Shown here: piece by piece, positions 41,288 to 53,800 of the stretch
Layout: each line of letters begins with the position of its first letter
Position numbering within the stretch: the first letter of the stretch is position 1
Source of the DNA: Xestospongia bergquistia
Taxonomy: Eukaryota > Porifera > Demospongiae > Haplosclerida > Petrosiidae
NCBI GenBank assembly: GCA_963965975.1
Contig: OZ014422.1
Coordinates: forward strand, 124,001-188,000
Direction: 5' to 3'
Length of the DNA stretch: 64,000 bases
The notes under the pieces: generated by a model
What the model was told of the DNA's origin: nothing
The model's database searches: none
Seen by the model: the letters and a program-made list of their open reading frames with translations, nothing else
Translations under genes and position numbers: made by a program

Positions 41288-44200
41288 ATGGCACTTCAAG
41301 TTTCTACAGCAAATGGCATTAAAGTCTATAATATTAGTAGTGGTAAAAGTATCCCAGAGGTGAGGAGAACTATCACATGATACTTATATCAATTTTCTTC
41401 TTTAGTGGATATCAGAGAGAAAAAGAAGAAGTCTCTTGCGAAATGATGAAGGTACATAGATTGTCATTTAATAGTTATATGATGTTATATTGTTAGGTCT
41501 CAGACGTCGTATTGAGTTAATACAAGACTTTACAATGCCAACAGCGGCAACTCATGTCATGCTAACACCTGATACCCAATATATATTAACAGCTGGTGTC
41601 TATAAACCTCGTGTTCGTTGCTATGATACCACACAACTCTCCATGAAATTTGAGAGGTGTGTAAACAGTGAAGGTATTTTGAATAATGTGATTCTGCTTA
41701 TCTCCAACCTATACTAGTGGTTGCTATGGCAACACTCTCTGAAGACTTTTCCAAGTTTGTCTTGTTGCTAAGTGATCGTCATGTTAATTTTCATGTACAA
41801 GTATGTGTTTTGTAATATCTATGATGTCATAGTTGTTACTATTAATAGCATGGGTTTCACTATCAGACTCGCATACCAACATTTGGTCGAGATCTTGCCT
41901 ATCATTATCAATCTTGTGATCTGTATATACCAGCTTCAAAGTAAACTCCACCCTCTTTTTAATAACTTCATTATCTCTCCTCTTAGCTCTGAAATTTATC
42001 GACTTAATTTAGAACAAGGACGATTTTTATCACCCTTGCTTACTCAAGGAAGGTATGGTCATTCATTTATATAATTAAAATTTTTATTAATGTTAATTAT
42101 AGGGGCAATAATGTTTGCAAGATATGTAAAGAACATCAGTTGTTGGCAGTTGGAACAGAGTCTGGCCAAGTAGAATGTTATGATCCTCGATCACGTAATA
42201 GAGTAGGCCTTCTAAATGTTAGTCAGAACATTTCAGACAACACGTGAGGAGTTACTTACAATACATTAATGTAGTCTCTTTTATTAGTGCAGTAACTGCA
42301 TTACAATTTGACGGTGCATTAAAGTTAGGTGTTGGAACAAAGATGGGTCAAGTCCTTCTTTATGACATAAGATCTTGTCAACCATATTGTATCAAAGAAC
42401 ATTATTATCAACTTCCTATAAATTCTCTATTATTTCATTCTGAACAGAATATTGTAATGTCATCAGACAAGAAAGCATTACGTCTATGGTATAATGATAC
42501 AGTAAGTTTATATAATAATATGTGACCTGATTTGCAAATGGGGATCACTTCTGTTAAAACATTTGTGACCTGATTTGTGAAAAACCATGTTAAAACATAT
42601 CAAAAACTGTTTTACATACATACAGAATAGTTTCACAAATGAGGTCACAAATGTTTTGACAGAAGTGATCCCTTTTTGAAAATCAGGTCATAATATTTGA
42701 CATATTATTTGAATATATAGGGCCAACCATTTACTACTATTGAACCAGAACATGATATAAATTGTGTGTGTTTTGTTCCTAAGACTGGTCTATTATTTAT
42801 GGCAGTAGAAAACACTCAACTTCTCTCTTATTTCATACCAGTATGTGTGTCTATCATTGTGTGTGTTTATAGCTTTGGTAGTCTCTAGGTCCCGCCCCTC
42901 GTTGGTGTTCATTTCTAGATAATTTAACTGAGGAATTAGAGGAGACACCTCAAAATACAATTTATGATGATTATAAATTTGTAACTTCAAAAGAACTAGA
43001 TGAGTTAGGTCAGTAACATTACTATTATTACTTAATTATTACTTAATTATTATAGGGTTAAATCATCTTGTGGGTACTAATATATTAAGAGCATATATGC
43101 ATGGATACTTTATGGATATCAGACTTTATCACAAGGTAATCCTATAGCCTACTACATGTGTAATAGATTGTGTCCCTCCCCTCAAAGGCTAAGTCTATAG
43201 CAGAACCATTTGCTTATGAAGAATACAGACGTCAAAAAATAAAACAAAAAATTGATGAAGAGAGAATTAGTCGTGTACAACACAATGTACGTCTGTTACC
43301 ATGGTAACTGTAATTATATGATATTTTAATGTTACTAGAAATTACCAAAAGTTAATAAAGAATTAGCAAAGAAGTTATTGGAGTCAGAAACTGATACTAC
43401 TAGTAATAAAAAGAAGAAGAAATCTCATGTGGTATGTAATATTGATTTATTATTTACTTTTAGTTAGTTAGAGTTAGTTAATTAAAATATAATTAGACTA
43501 AATTAAAGGGTTAGTTAGCTATAAATAACATAATGAGGTGATATAATATTAATCTTATTTAAATTATGATGTGATAATTATAGGAACCAGTTAATTTATT
43601 AACTGATGAGAGATTCTCTGCTTTATTTACTAATCCTGACTATCAACTGGATACAACAAGTGAAGTAAGAGAGAGAGAGAGAGAGAGAGAGGGAGATTAA
43701 TTGTGCATCTTTAGGAATACAAGTTACATAATCCATTACCTAATAAAAGCATCATTAATAATGAGGGGGACGAATTAGACAATGAGGAGGAGGGGCTAGG
43801 TGATGATGACGATGAAGGTTTTAACAAAGAAATTGAAGACCCTCCTACTTCTACCTTGACACGCCTACCAGTAATTACTTTAACAAAGGGAGATAATGAA
43901 ATTAAACCTTTCAATAATACAAAGTAAGAAAGTAATTACTTGGAATATATGTATATTATGATCTATAGGGTATTGTTAGGAAGACGACTAGCAACAATGG
44001 TTGATACAACATCTCATATGACATCACAGTCTACACTTGGTAGTCAAGAAACTACTTTTAAAATAAAGAGGGTATGTCTAGTGATGTACCCCTGTGTATT
44101 ATCAGTATACTCTCTCTGTATATTATCAGTATACTCTCTGCATATTATCAGTATACTCTCTGTATATTATCAGTATACTCTCTGCATATTATCAGTATTA

Positions 44201-44361
44201 CTTGTGTTACTTTTCTTATTCAGCCAATCACTGAAGCAAGACAAAAACAAGCTAATTTAACTCACAGAGCAGAACGCAGAAACGTTCGAAGATCAGCTGC
44301 AAGTATTCTACCAAAACAAAAGAAAGGTCCTGTTTATTGGAGAGGAAAACGTATAAAATAA
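41288..44361 (+). CDS. NOL10: NOL10 (Enp2 homologue), ribosome biogenesis factor
   Basis: About 17 exons, near 690 residues, starting [20 protein letters not shown]. Diagnostic Enp2/NOL10 blocks: [155 protein letters not shown]; and [19 protein letters not shown]. The front is a WD-type propeller; the back is acidic then basic, ending YWRGKRIK. Enp2 works in the nucleolus on the small-subunit processome/40S pathway. One intron carries a palindromic MITE, another a 25-bp tandem repeat (44095-44205). The AATAAA overlaps the stop codon. Confidence 0.95.
42522..42689. mobile_element. Palindromic MITE-like element, about 168 bp
   Basis: Nearly the whole element is an inverted repeat: GACCTGATTTGCAAATGGGG and GGATCACTTCTGTTAAAACA on the left return as complements on the right (GACCTGATTTTCAAAAAGGG, GGATCACTTCTGTCAAAACA). 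ATAATAT flanks both sides (42515-42521 and 42690-42696) and may be a target duplication, though in AT-rich DNA the exact length is uncertain. It sits inside a NOL10 intron with no coding capacity. Confidence 0.8.
43668..43691. repeat. (GA)12 microsatellite
   Basis: GA run just after a NOL10 exon donor. Confidence 0.9.
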
Positions 44362-44362
44362 A
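44357..44362 (+). promoter_or_regulatory. AATAAA overlapping the NOL10 stop codon
   Basis: The last codons read AAA TAA with A following, so the AATAAA hexamer contains the TAA stop at 44359-44361. If used, the 3' UTR would be only about 15-30 nt. Confidence 0.4.
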
Positions 44363-44534
44363 GCTCAAAATTTTATTTTGACACAACAAAAATGAATTTA
44401 AATTAAATAATACTAGCTGTTAATAAAAGACAATGATACTATAAAACTTAACACCATATTATTCTGGTACAGAGAGAGATAAAGAGTATGCTTTAAAAAA
44501 ATACTATTAAATTTCACACAATGAGTCCACCATT

Positions 44535-47500
44535 TTATATATAGACATCTTCAGTAGTTGTCCATTGTTCAATCTTATTTGATGGAAAGGTACCACTCAC
44601 TGATGTAAACTCATTGGATGAAGTACCCACAACTCCGGTCCATAAAGTGGGTGTGTCTTCTCCAATCAACCAGATAATGTCTCCTTTTTTAAAGGTAATC
44701 TCACCATCTTTAGTCCCTGTATAATCTTCCTTAGCTTGATAGAGAGCATCAGGTGCTGGAACAACCTTGGACATTTTAGCTAGTGGTCCTATCCATTCTC
44801 CCAGTTCTTGCAGACTATTGGTAGAAAATCGATGAACAACAGTTCCTTTAGCTATATAGAAGGCAAATTTGGATCCTTTACCATCTGGTGTACCAAGATG
44901 AAGTTCAGATTCTTTTATATTAAGACGGAAATGACTTAATTTATCATTAGGACTAGTATAGAAAACAATTGTTGAGCCTTCTAGAACACACCATTCACTA
45001 CTAAATGCAGTTTTACCAGGTAATTGATATAACAAGGTACCAGAATGACTACCACGTCTGTTTTTAAGAGAAGGAGATTGCTGAGGAGAAGCCTCACCAA
45101 ACATTTTACTAAGGTGTGCTACTTTGCTACCAGACCCTGGTTGTTTCTTATTAATTGATGAAGTAGGTTTGGTAATAGGTAAAGTCGAAGACTTAGCTGT
45201 GACTGATGACGATACTTTATTTTGAGTAGGACTCTGTGAGCTGGTAACTCGAGACGTTATTGGAGATGATGGTGCTTTAGGTGGAGCTGGACGAGGAGGG
45301 GGTTTCTCGTTAGAAGGTAATGTCTTGGATGATGATGGGGGCGGGGGTCTGGGTGGGGGAGGTTCATCAACATCAACATAAAGCTCATCATCCTGAGCTT
45401 CTTCAGTTTGTCCAAGCTCCATTTCCTGATATTCTTCTTGTTCTTCTTCTTCCTTGTGCATTGTTACATACCCACTACCACTATGTTGTGGTGTCATATC
45501 TTCATATAAATCACCTGAACTAACTTTACTTGTTAACTTGGTACCCATACTTACGACATCATCATATGTCTCCTCAAGGTCTGGCTCTTGCCCTCCTGCT
45601 ACTACATCATCATAAACTTCATCTTCTTCAGGAAGAGGCATTGGTTTCCTTGACAACGGAGGTGAGGGAGCAGGTGCCTCATACTCCTGTGGAGTTTTTT
45701 TTGTAGAACTTGGTCGAGGAGGAAGGGGCGGGGTCTCAATTGTAGCTGCTTGTCCCTTAGGATCATTTCTTGGAGGAAGTGACGGAGGTGCAACTGGCTC
45801 ATTACGAGGAGGAAGATTAGGTCGAATAACTGGAGATGATTTTACTTCAGGGACATCAATCTCATCTAGTCCTTCATATATATCACCTTCAAAATCATCG
45901 TAAAGTTCTTCCTCTGGACCACTTGTTGGAATGGGGTTAGGAGCGTAAGAGGCAGGGCTTGGACGAGGGCTTGATGGAGGCTTGGGTGGAGGATTCTCGG
46001 CTAGTTCTTCATATAATTCTATAACAAAGTCAAATAGATTACTACATATAACCACAACTAATAGATTACATGTATATGATCATATAGTATGTAATATTAT
46101 ATTTACTACTATTACTTTTAATAATAGTACTTGTAATTTTATTAAAGGTAATATTAGATGTACTACTATTACCTTTAATAATAGTACTTGTAATATTAAT
46201 ACCATATATAGTATTGCTATGTGTAGGAGACAACAAGTTGCAATTGTTATTATTCTTTCCTTTTGTAGAGTAAACAACAATCCACTATAGTTTGTCATAT
46301 CCTTTTTGATAATATGATAACAAATTATAAGGAAGATATTACTTAGTAGGAAATGAAAATAAAACCAGATTATCAAATGATTGGACAATTATTGGCAATT
46401 GTATTGTAAACAATAATCCATTAACTATACTAAAATACACAATTAACTTGACATATAGTTATGTTGACACTACTTAATGGAATGGTTATGTAACATAAGG
46501 TCTTGTTGATTTTACATAAATTCAACCAGCTGCTCAATTATTTATATAAACAACTTGTCCAATATAATTATATTGCTATATTATTGATCTCACCTTCTCC
46601 TTCATCTTCTGATAATAGCTCTTGTATCTCAGCACAACCAGCAGCGTGTTCTAGATAATACATCCAACTTCCAAACTCAGCCTCAGATTCACTAGCTAGT
46701 GTCTCCTTAATTTTGCCTGCACTAATAGTGACAGCATACGGATATTTATCTGGTCCCTTCTTTTTTTCAATTTTACTCTCTGAAGTCACTTGGATCACTT
46801 GAATAACTTTCTTTGATGTTTCATTAGCAGATATAAAAATAACATTGTCATGTGTAAACAACAGCCAAACACGATCCCAACCAAAGGTACCCTTCTTGTA
46901 CAAATTGCCCTTCATTGCAGCAACTGAGGCATCTGGCATCTCCTGTTTCTTCTTCTTACTACCAAATGAAAAGTTTTCATAACTTGTACTCTCACGAATA
47001 TTAGACGATCCACTTGGTTCTTCTTCAGGGCCTCCATCACCTCCTGATACTGTAATTTCTGGAACTACAGCAGGCGATTGTACAGAGACTTGTTCTATAA
47101 TAAGTAAAGAATGCTATATATTTGGGAGTACAGTTGACTTATCTACACACTACTATATTTAACATAGTACAATTTAGTTTATATAAGATTTACTACTATA
47201 TGATTTCTTAAAAAAAGACCTTAAGATTGTGTAATCAATTGTAACTAGAGTTTATTTATGGTATCTAATTTGTACATAGTATGATTCTCAAAATGAGAAT
47301 GCATTTTGTCAAAGATACACATTGAACACATTTCAGTGGTATTGTTACCTAATTACTATAACAATTAGTAGAGATTCCCCAAATATAATAATTAGAACTA
47401 AAGTATTATTTACCTTCTTCTATTTCTTCTTCCTCTATTTCTTCTTGCACAGGCTCAGGTGTACAAGCATCTATGGCTGCTTTGAGCATGTCCACCCATC

Positions 47501-48689
47501 TTAGACATAGATCTTCAGAGTCTGTTCTAAAGGTATATGATTTGTCCACTGAGTGAAGCTCAAACTGGTAGGAGTCTCGAATTGCTGTGGCTGCTCCTAT
47601 CAGAGAGACAACAGTTCCTTCTTTATCCTTGGGTTTAAGAAGAGTGACTGTATCATTGTCCAATGTTACCGTCATTTCTTGATAATGGTATCTTCCAAGA
47701 CGTCTGTTTACTCTCTCCAAGCGTGATGATAGCTTGAATCCTTCTTCCTCCTCTTGAGGTATCTCCTCCTCTTGGATAGTACTTACATTATCAAGAGCAT
47801 TATCTGAGATTTGACTGATATTATCCATTGTATCAGTAGATTCAGCTGCTACAGGTTGCTCTTTATTTTTCTTTTTAAACACTTTTTTAAGACCAGATCC
47901 AAGAGTGTGTGTACGTGATTTCTTTTGATTGACATCATTTTTTACTTCTTTATCATCTTCTTTCTCTGCAACAATCTCAGCTTCATCTTCCTCTTTAAGT
48001 TCTTCAACTACAACTACTTCTTCTGTGACTGAGATCTGTTTGTCTACCTTTGCTGTCTCTTCTTTTGATGGTTGACTTGCTGTCTCTTCTTTTGATGGTT
48101 GACTTGCTGGTTCATTCTCTTTACTGTCTTCTTTGGATTCTGCAAAAGATTTTCTCTTATTGGCAGACTCTTTTTTTAACTCATCTAATGTCTTGTAACG
48201 GTATCCTCCCTTTGATTTAGGTTGTTCAAATTTATTCTTGATGTCATCTAACTTGCTATTACGTCGTTCCATCTTTTTAGAGCTATCTGATCCACTACCT
48301 TCTCCTGCACTTTGCTGGTGTCGTGGTGATTCTACACTAGCTAAAGAAGTCTCATCTTCATCATCATCCTCTTCAAATCTAGGAGGTGCTTCACGTCGAG
48401 TATCTCCTATGAGGTCATCTAGTCTCCCCATTAACTGGAGCCTTTTCCTTTCGTAGACTGGAGCTAGCTTGGCTCCCTCCAACATACGCAAATAAACAAG
48501 GGCATCTTACAGAGAGAGGGAGAGAGAATTATTTCTACCAAAACTAACTGTTTTAAACACAACAATGAAATAGTTTGTCAATTATATGTAACATTTTTTT
48601 ATTAGATAACTCAAATTATCAAGCAATATCTTACCTTGAATGCCTTCTTTCAACTTGTTTGCCATTAGTATATCTTTAGCACTACTCAT
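44535..48689 (-). CDS. Triple-PH, multi-tyrosine-motif, SH3 adaptor protein
   Basis: Four exons (48635-48689, 47414-48505, 46594-47094, 44535-46018) join exactly in frame to 1043 residues. An N-terminal helical region and a long charged stretch precede PH1 (about 270-375, RRLGRYHYQEMTVTLDNDTV). PH2 follows at about 435-535 (MKGNLYKKGTFGWDRVWLLF). A Pro-rich region carries repeated acidic tyrosine motifs (EELYDD, EVYDDV, ETYDDV, DLYEDM, GYVTM, EYQEM, ELYVDV) and PPPRP-type SH3 ligands. PH3 is at about 875-975 (SGTLLYQLPGKTAFSSEWCV), and a C-terminal SH3 ends it (ALYQAKEDYTGTKDGEITF, stop 44535). The YDDV/YEDM motifs resemble SH2-binding sites in SKAP/AFAP-type adaptors. Likely a membrane-recruited tyrosine-kinase scaffold. 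I know no family with exactly this order. Confidence 0.85.
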
Positions 48690-48991
48690 TGTGTATTGTT
48701 GTGACGTTCCTTTTAATACAACGTTAAACAGAAGGTAGTGTTTTGTTTTCAACGGTAGGTATTCAGTTCAGTCTTCAGAATTGAAATCACTAGCGAAAAC
48801 AGCTTCGCAACTTCCTCTACTGCTGGTTACAGCTGGAGGCGTGAAAGCGATACGCCAGTGTTAATTGAATCTACTATGAATATTGTTACACCCAAAAGAG
48901 GAAATGTCAAAAGGCACAGCTCAGTTATAATAGCATTCATTTCCAACATCTCCTGATTTCCTCAAACATAATATTTTATTACTACACAATA

Positions 48992-50476
48992 ATGGCTACT
49001 ACTTCAAATAAACTCTTTATGTTCCTCTTGACAACATTGGTCTGGTTTTCATCACAGACTACTGGTAGCAAACCAAATATTATCTTTCTCTTCAATGATG
49101 ACCAAGATCTAATTCTTGGAGGAGCCACACCTATGTCCTTTACAAGAAAGACCATGTCCAGTGGAGCTGGTCTAGATAACTTTTTTGTCAACACTCCTGT
49201 TTGTTGTCCATCTCGTACTACTTTATTAACAGGAGCATACCCTCATAACTGGCACACAACTCATGGTGGATGTATGCATATGAACGTCACTAACCAAGTC
49301 TTTCAAGAAAGTACAATTGGTGTGTATTTACAGAAACTTGGCTATGTGACTGGACAATTTGGAAAGTTATTAAATCCTAATGGTGTATCACCTTACTGTG
49401 ATAAAAAGAATGCACAACCATTGTCTGGTTTTGACTCTTACCTCACAATGTGTAATGATAACAGATACTTTAAAAACACTTTCAGTTTAAATGGTACTTT
49501 TATAGAAAAAGGTACTAATCCTGAAGATTATCTCACTTCTGTCATAGGAAACTATAGTATAGAATTTATAGAAGCTTCTCTTCAATCTGGTAGACCATTC
49601 TTTGCGTATATTTCTCCTCATGCTCCTCATGTACCGGCTACACCAGCTCCTTGGTATGAGAATGAATTCAAAGGACACAAAGCTCCTAGAACACCAAACT
49701 ATAACTTTTCTGCTACAGATCATCATTATGTCATTAGATCTCAACCACCAATGACTGAAGATCAAGCTAGTGATAGCGATAATCTGTTTGTTGATCGATG
49801 GCGCTCTCTTTTATCAGTAGATGACATTACTAAAGATGTTGTTGGACTCTTAAACAAATACAATCAGTTGGACAATACTTATATTCTATGGACAAGTGAT
49901 CATGGATTTCAACTGGGTCAGTTCCGACTTCCCAGTTGTAAACTACAGCCATATGATCATGATATACGTGTACCATTTCATATCAGAGGACCTGGCATTG
50001 AAAATAAAAACTATTCATTTGTAGCTGGTATGGTTGATGTTGCGCCAACCATTATAGAACTAGCTGGAGGACAAGTACCATCTACAATGGATGGACACTC
50101 TTTTGCAAAACTACTTATGGAGTCAGATGATCAAGTTGATGCAGATAGTCAGAGAGATAAACTTACACTTGAGTATTGGACTCTTGGTAATGTTATACGA
50201 TATGGTCATTACATCGATATGCCCAATAATACTTATATTGGTATTAGATTACTCAATGAAACCCACAATTATTTGTATGCTGAGTTCTATGAAAGTGTCG
50301 ATGAAACAACTTTCACTGACGCTCCATTGGAATATGAACTATTTGATGTTGCTAAAGATCCTTATCAATTGAAAAATCTTTACGGCACATTAGAAGAAGA
50401 TAAAGATCTCGTTAATGAGTTACACAAATATCTTCATCAACAAGTTGTCTGTAAAGGACAAAAACAATGTAAATAA
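48992..50476 (+). CDS. Secreted/lysosomal sulfatase, GNS-like (N-acetylglucosamine-6-sulfatase)
   Basis: A single 494-residue exon. Signal peptide LFMFLLTTLVWFSSQTTGS. The sulfatase fold starts KPNIIFLFNDDQDLILGG with metal-binding Asp pair (D36, D37). The formylglycine motif CCPSRTTLLTG has Cys71 as the residue modified to formylglycine. VTGQFGKLLNPNG, FFAYISPHAPHVPATPAPWY and the second metal site YILWTSDHGFQLGQF follow, with DHDIRVPFHIRGPG after. GNS-type features are the NALV-like VNTPVCCPSR, the PH-x-PATPAP loop and the KLLNPNG segment. Substrates would be sulfated glycosaminoglycans or sulfated polysaccharides. Many N-glycosylation sites. It has no intron, unlike most neighbours, and AATAAA at 50567-50572. 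Confidence 0.88.
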   Translation: MATTSNKLFMFLLTTLVWFSSQTTGSKPNIIFLFNDDQDLILGGATPMSFTRKTMSSGAGLDNFFVNTPVCCPSRTTLLTGAYPHNWHTTHGGCMHMNVTNQVFQESTIGVYLQKLGYVTGQFGKLLNPNGVSPYCDKKNAQPLSGFDSYLTMCNDNRYFKNTFSLNGTFIEKGTNPEDYLTSVIGNYSIEFIEASLQSGRPFFAYISPHAPHVPATPAPWYENEFKGHKAPRTPNYNFSATDHHYVIRSQPPMTEDQASDSDNLFVDRWRSLLSVDDITKDVVGLLNKYNQLDNTYILWTSDHGFQLGQFRLPSCKLQPYDHDIRVPFHIRGPGIENKNYSFVAGMVDVAPTIIELAGGQVPSTMDGHSFAKLLMESDDQVDADSQRDKLTLEYWTLGNVIRYGHYIDMPNNTYIGIRLLNETHNYLYAEFYESVDETTFTDAPLEYELFDVAKDPYQLKNLYGTLEEDKDLVNELHKYLHQQVVCKGQKQCK

Positions 50477-50566
50477 ATACTATTACGCTGGACCCCATAG
50501 CTTGCTATTACTGCTAAAAGTATTTCCCTTCCATTCAATGATTACACAATAGAACATTAGTGTATT

Positions 50567-50572
50567 AATAAA
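50567..50572 (+). promoter_or_regulatory. Sulfatase polyadenylation signal
   Basis: AATAAA 91 bp after the sulfatase stop, before the convergent HGS stop at 50685. Confidence 0.55.
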
Positions 50573-50684
50573 ATACATTTAATACCTTCTTACTAACAAA
50601 ATGCTATATTTTTAATACAATGATGGAACAGAATATTGGAATAAAACTGACAACAATGTTATTAGTGTATTCTAAAGTTAAGTT

Positions 50685-53412
50685 CTAATCAAAAGATATC
50701 AAAGGAGGTTCTGAAGGCAGCTGGTTAAATTCAGAATGAGGAGCAGGGGGTGGAGCTCCATTGGACTGATACAATGGCATATCGGTAGATGATAGCATAG
50801 TATAGGGCTGCTGAGCAAGAGGAGGTGGGGCAGAATAATAAGACTGCGGTGGAATGTAATCATGAATAGGTCCTAGTGTTAACTGAGCAGTAGCTGCTGG
50901 TGGCTCAACAGATGTTGGTTGGTATAAACTAGGTTGATATAAACTAGGAGGAGGTTGTGATTGATATGGGGGCGGTTCTATTTTAGAAGGAAGAGGATCA
51001 GCTTGAAAGCTTGAACCACCTTGAAGAGTTGGGGGAGGACCAACATGGAGAGGAGGAGGAGGACCGCCCTGGAAAGTTGAAGGTGGACCGCCCTGTAAGG
51101 TTAGAGGACCACCCTGTAAGGTTGGAGGACCACCCTGTAAGGTTGGAAGAACACCCTGCAAGGTTAGAGGACCAGTGTGACGAGTTGGAGGATCAGTGTG
51201 TGGAGGTATCATACTAGGTGCTGGAGGTGGTCCACCATATGTCATGGGTGGAGCTACATACGGATTAGTAGTTGCTCCTTGTGAGATTTGCTGCCCAAAC
51301 TGTTGTTGAAAGACATTTTCTTCCAAAGTCATTAATTTTTGTCTTTCTTGTTCTCTTTGAGAAGCAAGATTTCTCTCATATTCAAATCTCTGATTATTCA
51401 GACGTGACAATCGTTCCGACTGCATGGACTGACCATAAGCCATTTGTTCAGCTTTTTGTTGACGTAACAAGGCAAGCTTCATTTGGACTTGCATTTCAGC
51501 TAGTGCTTGCTGTTCCCTCTCTTGTTGTAACAACTGCTCACGGTGACGACGTCTCATTGCATCAAATGTTATACGAGCCTCTTTAGCTTCATCTAATTTG
51601 TGAATAATTCGTTCTTGATCAGCTATGAGAGAGAAAGAAAATATAAAATATATCTTCTTTAAAACAATGCTACCTTTCTTTTCTTGCGTGTCATCAATTT
51701 GTTGTAACAATTGAAGGTGCATAGCTGTTAAGTCTTGATGCATAGAGAGAATAGCTGGATCAGTAGCAATACTCCCTCCACGATTTGTTACTTGTTGCAT
51801 ACGCTGTGTAAACTGATCCATCAACTGACGTAAGGTTGTACTAAGAGTATGAGTCCCCTTTCCTCCTGTAGGCTATTATAATAGATGATCATATGATATG
51901 AGTAATCAATCACATGACTATTATGTGACCTGTTCAGTAGTGCTAGTTGTTGTAACTTGTCGTGTCTCTGTGACCTTTTCTCTTTCTTGTTTACCTCGTG
52001 TTGTGTACTGCTCAAACTAATACCATATATGGTATGTAATGTCATATATTAGGTTGTACTTACTTCAGAGACAGCAGGAACAGTTGTAGTAGTTGTAGTA
52101 GGTTGAGTTGAAGACTAATAAATGAATGTAATATACCAGCTGTTAGTACATCAACTTACAAAATCTAAATCAGCATATATAGGAGTATATAATGAAGGGG
52201 GCGGAGCCGAGGGAAGGGTAGTAGATGTTGTCACTTTATTACTAGTAGTAGTAACAGCTGAAGATGATGGAGATTTAGTTGTGGATTTTTTCTAGAATAA
52301 AAAAGGAAGTGAAAGACATTGATGACTGACGTACTGACCTTGTTTTCTTGTTCATTAAGAGAGATAGCAATAGCCATTTCAAGATCTTCTTGCTCTTGTA
52401 GTTCAAGTTCTTGTTGGTTAGAAGGTTGAGTTGAAGGAGGAGGTTGAGGGGATGGTCCTCCCCTAAAACCCTCACTGGGATCATCATGAGAACCTCCTTC
52501 CGTTGACTCAGAACTAATAAATGTAGGTGTGGTTCAGATATAATAATGACAACTTTCTTACGGTTTGTCTAATTTTTTAAGACATGTGATACAAACTTTT
52601 TGAGGAGTGTCAACTCCAAAATGTGGTAAAGCCACTTTATTTTCTCCCATACATGAGCCACACACACTCTTACCACAATTACGACAATGATGCTATTAAA
52701 GAACAGTCATTATTACAATATAACACATTCGACTTACTCGTCCTTTATAAAGACCTTTGCCAAACTCTTTGTAGCACAAATAACATATTTCAGACTCTTC
52801 AAAATCTGGAGCCTGGAGAGAAAATTAACTATAAGTTTGTGTAGTCATTCTTCAGTACCTTTTGCATGTAACTAGCAGAGGCTATTGTAGCCTGAGGTAT
52901 GTAATAGCCACCTCTCTCCAGTTCATTAAAAGTATTATGGATGCCTTTATAAGCTGCATCATCACCAAATGCTGCTTTCCACTCACCAAGTATTTCCAAT
53001 ACTTTATCAATAGCTTTTGACATTGTAGTATTCTGTCCTTCAACAAGAGCTTTCATTGAGCCAAGCAGTTCTGGAGTAAGGAAATCTTTATGAATACTAG
53101 CTGGTGTATTTTTAACAACAGCTTCAGTAACATGAAGAGAATTAAGGACAACAGACTCCTTTGAATCTAATATCTTCTTTCTTATTTCACTACTTGCTTT
53201 CTTGGCCCTACAACAAATCAATAATTGTAAAATTATTAAGTACTTACGCAAAGTCTTTTCTTTTAATTATCTCTACAATTTCCATTATAACAGCCCAGTT
53301 AGGCTCTGAGGATGTTCCATTGGTGGCTTGATCTGTGTTCAATCCAATGAAAGGTTAAGATGTATCAAGGTATAACTTACCTAACAATTGCTTGAATTCT
53401 TTTCCAGACATT
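50685..53412 (-). CDS. HGS: HGS/Hrs, ESCRT-0 subunit
   Basis: About eleven exons starting MSGKEFKQLL. The VHS domain spans NWAVIMEIVEIIKRKDFA to DTFNELERGGYYIP-type sequence. The FYVE finger (CYLCYKEFGKGLYKGRHHC, RNCGKSVCGSCM) has the R-x-HHCRNCG lipid-binding core. The ubiquitin-interacting motif reads DLEMAIAISLNEQE. A coiled-coil GAT-like region follows (ERIIHKLDEAKEARITFDAM, REQLLQQEREQQALAEMQ). The Pro/Gln-rich tail has PPTLQGG repeats and ends LISFD, the clathrin box that also ends human HGS. With STAM it forms ESCRT-0 on endosomes, binding PI3P and ubiquitinated cargo. Stop at 50685-50687. Convergent with the sulfatase. Confidence 0.94.
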
Positions 53413-53542
53413 TTAATGGATGGTTTGTAAGTAGTTAAGATCTTCACTATAGTTTATGACTCGACTTTGTCCTATACTAATCATGTGATTGTCCCATGAC
53501 AGAGTAAAAAGGTGTCATTAAAGAGTTAAAATAATACAACTT

Positions 53543-53553
53543 TGCGCATGCGT
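53543..53553. promoter_or_regulatory. NRF1-like palindrome upstream of HGS
   Basis: TGCGCATGCGT, one base off the full NRF1 consensus, 131 bp upstream of the HGS ATG in the HGS-SLC38A10 gap. The rest of that gap (53413-53800) shows nothing else I recognise. Confidence 0.5.
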
Positions 53554-53800
53554 GTTAAACTTTGGGCGGATTAGTTTGCAGTTGCAGGACAGACAGCTGG
53601 AGATGCTTGAATTTTCCAAAGATTATGTATTTGATGCATCACTAGTATGATTTCTGCATTATTTATACTACATTTCATGAAACAAGGTGAGAAATTTCGA
53701 TATTAAATAATTATTGTTGATGCTAACATTTTGAATGCATTGATGAATTAATATTAAACTAATATAAATAATGATTTAAGTATAAAAAGTAGTGTTGTCA

